The notes beneath the pieces were generated by a model. It was not told the origin of the DNA and made no database searches. It was given only the letters and a program-made list of their open reading frames with translations. Made by a program: the position numbers and the translations under genes. Below are positions 57,956-64,000 of a DNA stretch of 64,000 nt, piece after piece (the first letter of the stretch is position 1; every line of letters starts with the position of its first letter). Source of the stretch: Synanceia verrucosa (Eukaryota > Chordata > Actinopteri > Perciformes > Synanceiidae); NCBI GenBank assembly GCA_029721515.1, contig CM056553.1, positions 10,247,849-10,311,848 of the forward strand, read 5' to 3'.

Positions 57956-60060
57956 GACTTTTCACTAGTGGTGTTCCTTTGTTATTAAATTAACTGGTGA
58001 CTTGCTCCATTAACTGAATTAATACATGATATTTAGGCCTTTCTCCAAAAACAGAAATGGCTGGTTCCTGATCATGTGGTAGCATCTCATTCTGTGATGC
58101 ATGCTGTTAGCTTCCTTTGTTTTCTAGCCATGTTTTTGGGTGGTTTGTTCAGGGGGATGTATGTTAAATGCCTTCTTTTAAACTATCCACATTTTTGCAT
58201 TTCATCCTCCCCCTACCAGGTTGTAAAACTGGAGCGTGACAATGGCAGCAGTAGGCTCCTTATTCAAATGTAAATACTAGGTAGGAATTAATCATCCTCA
58301 TGTTTGAATTCAAGGATTTTGGGGACAAATAAGGACAATGAAGATGAACCTTCTACCTAGATTGATGTGTGACTTGAACAAGTCTTTTGGTGGGTGTTAT
58401 AAAGCCCACAATATCAGTATAAACTGTGCTGATATTTTTTTTCAGTCTTGTACTGTGCTTGTGTTGAAGATGCTCACGGCACCAACACCAAACAGGGTTT
58501 ATGTAGCACATAGACACACCGATTAGTTCAACACTACATGCTTTTGTAGTTTCATGCACATACCTGCCTTTATTTGAGGCAGGATTGAAATCTTGATTAG
58601 ACCACTGGTTGAACAATCCTGCCTTTTCATGCAAACTCTGTAGGAAAACCCTTTTTCCTTATGACCTTTAGCTTATTGATGGATGGAATCAGAAAAAAAG
58701 GTGTTCACACATCTCAACTTCAGTGACAAATAATGTACAAAAAGACCCTTAAATTGTGAGACATTCATCCTTCAACACCCACACTAACCAATCCCAAAAA
58801 GTAAGTTTTATGTTAAACATGATCAGTCTTGTAGTCGATTTCATCCATTTGTTTATTGACAAACCAAAAGTTGCCTCATTTGTGACCGTAGATGATTTGG
58901 AACTGTATCTGTAAAGACACAGACTGTCCTGTGTATTTGTGTTGGTAGAATTAGATGAAGGGATTGTTTCATGAGCAATATGCCTCATAAAGATTTCAGT
59001 GAACTTTGAATTCAGTGTTTCATTATTTGCAATGTCTATTTTACTCTGTGGGCTCGAACATCAGAATTAACAAACTCAGATGGGTGTGACGAGATTAACG
59101 ATTCACTGCAGCTCTCTTTGCATGGAAAGTGTTGTGTCTTTCACTTGAAACTACATCTCCATGGTCTGAAGGGGTCATCGTTCTGTGTGGGCGTTCTTGG
59201 GTCCAACAGTGAAAAGCATGCTTTCAGATGTTAATCTACTGACGTGTTGATCACTGAGCAACATGGAAGAAGGCAAATGTGACAGGACTTCCAAAAGACA
59301 CAATCTGAAAGTAGATGATTTTGTGATATCACAAGGGCACAAAATCGCTTCGCCCTAAAGACAATGAATTTATTTTTTATAAGAGGGCTGAAAACAGCTA
59401 AAATATTCCTGTTACTGAGCTGAGGTACTGAGATGTACTGATCAGTCTAAAAACTCTGAAGTTTACAGATCCTAGTGTAACATCCTATTAACCCCAGCAG
59501 TCCAAACCCCCCAGATTTTCAAAATACAGTGCTAGAAACCTGAGGCAAATCCTGAAATTCAAGAAGCTGGAGCCAGCTAATCAACAAAAAATGCAATTAA
59601 TGGCCCCTTAGTTGACTTTTGCCTCCAGAGAATACTGCACACAGTTCATTTCAGACACCAAAGTGTTGTTAAATTAGCAGTTGTTTTATGTTGCTTTTTC
59701 AATCACTGTTTATACACTTATATATATATTTAGTCTTTAAACTTCATTCACACCAACATTTCATTTTTGATTCAATCAATCAAACCCATCAAGTCATGTC
59801 CAAGCAGAAAGAAAGTAACTGAATGTAACTGTATTTTTCATTTTACAGATGTATATATAAATTTCAGTTGTATAATAATTACAACGTGTATATAGCATTT
59901 GATACCATGTGACACAGAAACCGTCCTGCAACGATACAACACATCAAATTACGAAAATGTTTTGATGTGAAAATCTGTTATTAATATTTCATCTATAGTA
60001 ACTTTAGAACGAAAGTTTCGCACGTTTTTATAAAACATCTGTCGTCTTTTGTCCCACTAG
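57956..60060. other. maea-hnrnpa0 intergenic region
   Basis: 2.1 kb of AT-rich sequence. No gene, RNA or named repeat was recognised. Confidence 0.6.
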
Positions 60061-60069
60061 TGTGGCAGA

Positions 60070-60155
60070 CCGGAAGAGGTGTTGCATAAAGTATTCTGTC
60101 GTCACGTCGAGTCCGTTATAAATGCAGCTGCGTTCACCCTCCTTCCGCCATTTTG
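60070..60155 (+). promoter_or_regulatory. hnrnpa0 core promoter
   Basis: In order: an ETS-type CCGGAAG (60070-60076), a TCACGTC element near 60102, a TATAAA box (60117-60122), and a pyrimidine-rich initiator running into CCGCCATTTTG (60145-60155), a YY1-type motif. The TATA-to-initiator spacing of about 25-30 nt puts the start near 60140-60150 and leaves a 5' UTR of roughly 55 nt. Confidence 0.6.
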
Positions 60156-60201
60156 AGATCAGCGCACTGTAGAACGGGAACCAGCTTATCGTATCTCAAC
60201 A

Positions 60202-61107
60202 ATGTCTGACCAGCTCTGCAAGCTTTTTGTCGGTGGTCTAAACGTGGACACCGACGACGATGGTCTGCGCAAGCACTTCGAGCAGTACGGCTCCCTCACC
60301 GACTGCGTCGTCGTCGTGAACAAGCAACTGCAGCGATCTCGCTGCTTCGGCTTTGTGACCTACTCCACACCAGAGGAGGCCGACGCAGCAATGGCGGCTA
60401 GGCCTCACTGCGTCGACGGCAACACGGTCGAAGTTAAGCGGGCCGTGGCGAGAGAGGACGCCAACAAGCCAGAGGCCCTCGCAAAGGTAAAGAAAATCTT
60501 TGTCGGCGGTTTGAAAGACGACATCGAAGAAGAGCATCTGAGCGAATACTTCTCTCAGTACGGCGAAATCGAGAAGGCCGAAGTCATCTCGGAGAAGGAG
60601 ACCGGAAAGAAGCGAGGCTTCGGCTTTGTTTACTTCACCGACCACGACGCCGCAGACAAAGCCGTTGTGGTGAAGTTTCACAACGTCAATGGACACAAAG
60701 TTGAGGTGAAGAAAGCCCTGACCAAGCAGGAGATGCAGGCGGCCAACAGGACCGGCATGCCGCCGAGAGGCAGAGGTGGCAGAGGCATGAGGGGGAATCA
60801 AAATGGCTACGGCGGCAGGGACTATGGCGGAAACTACAACTATGGAAATGGCGGAGGCTACAACGGTGGGGGTGGTGGTGGCTACGGCGGTTACGGCGGA
60901 CCGTATGGCGGTGGTTACGGAGACCAGGGCAGCGGCTATGGCGGTGGAAACGGCTACAACGACTTCGGCAGCGGCTATGGCCAGCACTCGTCTGGTTATG
61001 GCCCCATGAAAGGGATGCCCTTCGGCCAAAGGAGCGCTGCTCCCTACAACAGAGGCGGTGGCGGATACCCGAGGGGAGGCGGTGGCGGCTATGGCGGCGG
61101 CTACTAA
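60202..61107 (+). CDS. hnrnpa0: hnrnpa0-type heterogeneous nuclear ribonucleoprotein A0 (intronless)
   Basis: 301-residue nuclear RNA-binding protein of the hnRNP A/B family; A0 binds AU-rich elements in mRNA. RRM1 has RNP2 LFVGGL (8-13) and RNP1 RCFGFVTY (47-54). RRM2 has RNP2 IFVGGL (99-104) and RNP1 RGFGFVYF (138-145). From about 186 there is an RGG stretch and a Gly/Tyr-rich low-complexity tail. Around 264-282 the tail carries an M9-like PY nuclear localisation signal (GYGPMKGMPFGQRSAAPY). The coding region has no intron, as is usual for A0, and is more GC-rich than its flanks. The ATG follows a typical short 5' UTR. Human Ser84 (MAPKAPK2 site) aligns with Ala83 here. Which teleost paralogue this is (a, b or like) cannot be told from this window. 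Confidence 0.95.
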   Translation: MSDQLCKLFVGGLNVDTDDDGLRKHFEQYGSLTDCVVVVNKQLQRSRCFGFVTYSTPEEADAAMAARPHCVDGNTVEVKRAVAREDANKPEALAKVKKIFVGGLKDDIEEEHLSEYFSQYGEIEKAEVISEKETGKKRGFGFVYFTDHDAADKAVVVKFHNVNGHKVEVKKALTKQEMQAANRTGMPPRGRGGRGMRGNQNGYGGRDYGGNYNYGNGGGYNGGGGGGYGGYGGPYGGGYGDQGSGYGGGNGYNDFGSGYGQHSSGYGPMKGMPFGQRSAAPYNRGGGGYPRGGGGGYGGGY

Positions 61108-63085
61108 ACAGGCCAGCACACATCAACTACCCCCTGCCCTGCAGCCTGGATTTGGACGCCAAAATCAAAATTCAGTAACGGGGCGTCTGCCGTGAAATCC
61201 ATCAATGGCAGAGATACGAACACAGAGACCCCCATAATCACCAGACCTCAAAACCCAAACAGGTAGGAAGGTCACTTCCCAGAAAACCTGATAATAACGA
61301 GCAGCTGTTGCCGTTCAACTAGGACACGTTTAAAAAGATGAAGAATAAACCATAACAGTGATCTCTTTTTTTTATTATGTACGCACGCTAACGCGTGTAG
61401 TTGTCGTTTAGAGTTGACTATTTTTTATTTGCGTTCACCCGTTGTTTTGCGATGTAGGATTGTTTTTGCTGATTATCCTAATGCATTTTAAGCAATTAGA
61501 TCTTTGTTTTCTGGAGTAAACCTAGTGTGATTTCAATGTGTCAGGATGAGAAAGCATGTTTTTGTGGTTTTCATAGATTGTCATACTGATAACACCAATT
61601 TGTATGATGCCAACAGCAAAGGCGGGATACTGCAGGATCCAGTTTTCCTTGTTTCCTCTCCCAAACTGTGCTCAAACTCTCCACATAGTAATAGTTTCGG
61701 TATTATAATGTTCATTTTTCCATTACCTGTAGCAGTATCTAATGTATATTGTATACTTTCATGTCTGGAGAACACAACCTACTGTTAAAACACTTGGTAT
61801 GCTTATGTATGTTCATTTTAAATAAAACGTTATACCACTTAGCTTAGTTATTTTACTTATTTAACCAGGCTTCAAGTTCATCCACAGGTTTTTTCCATAA
61901 CTTTACTTATTTAACCAGACTGCCTCAAGTTCATCCACAGGTCTTTATACATCATCTTTAGTTACATGGCATCTTTCCCACAGTTTATTGCCTTACTCTC
62001 AGGTGGGTGAAATGGTTGCAGAGTCATTGTAGTCTACCCACAGCCAATGCATGTAGGCTTTGTAGGGTTTGACCTTGTTTTGAAACTATGTGGTTGCTAA
62101 TATGACTTTTTGCTTTTACATATTTTGAATACATATCAATATGAGGGCTCTGATATTTATCTTTGACTATTCCTACTTCCTATTAGGTGTTCTTACTTGT
62201 ATTCCAGTATGCAATCCCAGCCATAATAGCCGTAGCAGTTTGTTTGTAGGCTACATCAGGACCCTGTTGATTACCTGGGGTCGATTGTGATAGGAGTCTG
62301 AAATATCTCTTTAGGATATCCACATCCAGCAAACTAGGTATGTAAAAATCAACCTGTCTTCACTCTGTGTTGGTCAACAATGTATGGAATATCTTTTATG
62401 AAATGGTGCCAAGTGTGCCATTATTTTATCTTAACATAACTGACACGTTAATCATAGTTCAATGCGTCTTACATAGCTAATCTTAAAATAAAAACCAAAA
62501 AGGGGGTGGGGGTTACTTGATTTGATCTTTTAATGAACTTTTAAGTGGGTGGAAGGGGACCCAAAATTTTGTTCCACCGTTTAAAATTAAATATTGGAAT
62601 GAGTAAATTGGTGTCTCTTCCAGGAAATAAAAATATACTCTGGCCAGTTTCTCACTTTTGTTTCTCTCCCGTCTCCTTCAGGTTGCTATGGTAACCTGGA
62701 CATGAGGACATCACCCCAAAAAGGACGGGGTGTGTGTCTCCACGCCGACTGGGGGACCGGAGAGTGGTTGTGCCTTCTCCCCCACAGGTGAAGTCAATTT
62801 TCACAAAGGATTCCCCAGTGTGGTCTAGATGCATTTTAAAGAGACCAACATGGGTCGGAAAGAGTTGGTGCATTTGACAACACAGTGCCCCAGTGCAGTA
62901 AGAAATCTGCAGCACTGTATGATGTGGATAGTCGCTCTTACGTATTGAGTCTGGAAATATATATATTTTTTTCCTCTTCTCCTCCCACTCCCCCCCATAA
63001 TATCATTAACTCAAGTGTTAATGACTTGGGACAACTTTGCACTTCTGTGGGTTTCAAAATAAAATAAATATGATTTTTATATTTG
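61108..63085 (+). other. hnrnpa0: hnrnpa0 3' region with possible 3' UTR intron
   Basis: No further coding sequence is recognised. Candidate polyadenylation signals lie at 61821-61826 and at 63058-63068, where two overlapping AATAAA are followed by GTG/T-rich sequence. A CAG|GTAGGA donor at 61263 and a strong pyrimidine tract with TTCAG ending at 62681 could splice the 3' UTR. The stretch also has a 40-bp tandem duplication at 61852-61942. Confidence 0.5.
63058..63068 (+). terminator. distal polyadenylation signals of hnrnpa0
   Basis: Two overlapping AATAAA hexamers, followed within 25 nt by TTGTGTTTTTT. Confidence 0.5.
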
Positions 63086-63089
63086 ACTT

Positions 63090-64000
63090 GTGTTTTTTAA
63101 TTAGTGTACATGTTTTGAATAAACCCAATAATAGCCACAAAATTTGCTGCGGTACCGGATGTTTTCCCTGAAAAAGGAGTAAGATGAGATGAACGTTTTT
63201 GTCCCACCAACAGGGGATATTTACATGTTACAGTAACAAATGGATATTGTAACAACATAAGGGCCTATATAAGAAGCAGCGAACATCAATAAACAATGAC
63301 TAAGTAGAAAAATAAATGCTTCAAAAATAAGTAGGTGGAGGTGAATATGTTTGCACGTAGATGTACGACTTTGATGTGTAAGGAATTCTGCTGTCGTAAG
63401 CTCAATGAAATTTCCCATTTGGCCCAAAAACCATAATAAACCAAGACCTGAGGCTTAACGTGCTTTTCTGGGTCTGACATTGTCTCCAGACTTGTTTCAA
63501 GATGAGGAGCCATGCCAACTTGATCAGGAAGTAGAGTCCATGATGAGCAAGAGACAAAACATCCCACCAATAAAACGTGTCAAACTAGAAATGGTGAAAG
63601 TTGTTTGACATGATTAGTTCATCATACTGATCGTTGGTTAGTTTTCATGCTCTGTAATGCACATTTAACTTGCATTGAATTTGCCTTTGTGGTGTAACTA
63701 TAGATCATGGCCCGAGAATGTTATAACAAAATAGTTTACATGATTCGCTGTTTTAAGAAAAAAGCTGCATTTTCCTAACTTAAAATCCAGAAGATTGTGT
63801 CAGCTCGTTAGTCCCTCTTTTTTTTTTTTGGGCCAAAATGTTCATCAGGACCTGAAAAAATGTTTGGTAATGTCTGCATGGGATTTAATTGTGTTGGTAC
63901 ATTTGAAGGATTTTTACAAATTCACAAGCAAAGACCAATAATTTGGAAGTGCTCTCAAACATAAGCTCTTGATAAACAAACGATTCATCTGACAAAAACA
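63090..64000. other. window end, nothing firm
   Basis: AT-rich. One plus-strand stretch (63495-63608) is open and charged (DEEPCQLDQEVES, then PPIKRVKLE) after an acceptor-like TCTCCAG, but matches no family I recognise. Confidence 0.4.

Noticed and set aside
60238..61119. 293-codon minus-strand ORF opposite hnrnpa0
   Set aside because: It is the antisense shadow of the GC-rich hnrnpa0 coding region. The alanine/valine-rich product has no family motif.
60686..61126. 146-codon minus-strand ORF opposite the Gly-rich tail
   Set aside because: Low-complexity Arg/His/Ser product that mirrors the glycine codons of the real gene.
1..64000. CRISPR arrays, bacterial operons or an integrated viral genome
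   Set aside because: No regularly spaced direct repeats, no prokaryotic gene layout and no recognisable viral genes were seen.

Overview
This is vertebrate nuclear DNA, almost certainly from a teleost fish and probably a percomorph. The base composition is AT-rich, with spliced genes and GT-AG introns. Long CA/GT and GA microsatellites are common, and several typical fish interspersed repeats are present. No prokaryotic or organellar features, CRISPR arrays, rRNA or true tRNA genes were seen.

Three protein genes are supported. (1) ctbp1 lies on the minus strand with 11 coding exons between 38069 and 19771. It encodes a 443-residue C-terminal-binding protein 1 (long isoform), and every splice phase closes. 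(2) maea lies on the plus strand with 9 coding exons between 46639 and 57540. It encodes a 396-residue E3 ligase subunit of the GID/CTLH complex, and one of its introns looks U12-type. (3) An intronless hnrnpa0-type gene lies on the plus strand at 60202-61107 and encodes 301 residues. ctbp1 and maea are head to head, as at human 4p16.3. The hnrnpa0 gene beside them differs from human, where HNRNPA0 is on 5q31.

Layout: 1-17100 is gene-free and repeat-rich. It holds a LINE remnant (about 2000-2340) and a 3.4-kb DNA transposon with terminal inverted repeats (4103-7474). That transposon keeps pieces of a cysteine-rich CXC-type protein and carries a nested SINE-like insertion. 17100-19770 is probably the ctbp1 3' UTR. 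19771-38069 is ctbp1, with a 9.5-kb first intron. 38.1-46.6 kb is the shared 5' intergenic region, with a microsatellite cluster, several repeats and a regular triple-CCAAT block. 46.6-57.9 kb is maea. 58-60 kb shows nothing recognisable. 60.1-63.1 kb is hnrnpa0 with a long 3' region that may contain a regulated 3' UTR intron. 63.1-64 kb shows nothing firm.

Functionally the genes are a transcriptional corepressor, a ubiquitin-ligase subunit and an RNA-binding protein, each with its own promoter. No pathway links them. The points most worth a second look are the CXC-domain transposon, the U12-type intron in maea, a SINE-like insertion that duplicated the probable branch point of a ctbp1 exon, CA repeats abutting two consecutive ctbp1 donors, and the possible NMD-linked 3' UTR intron of hnrnpa0. 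Gene identities rest on recognised protein sequence. No database search was run.
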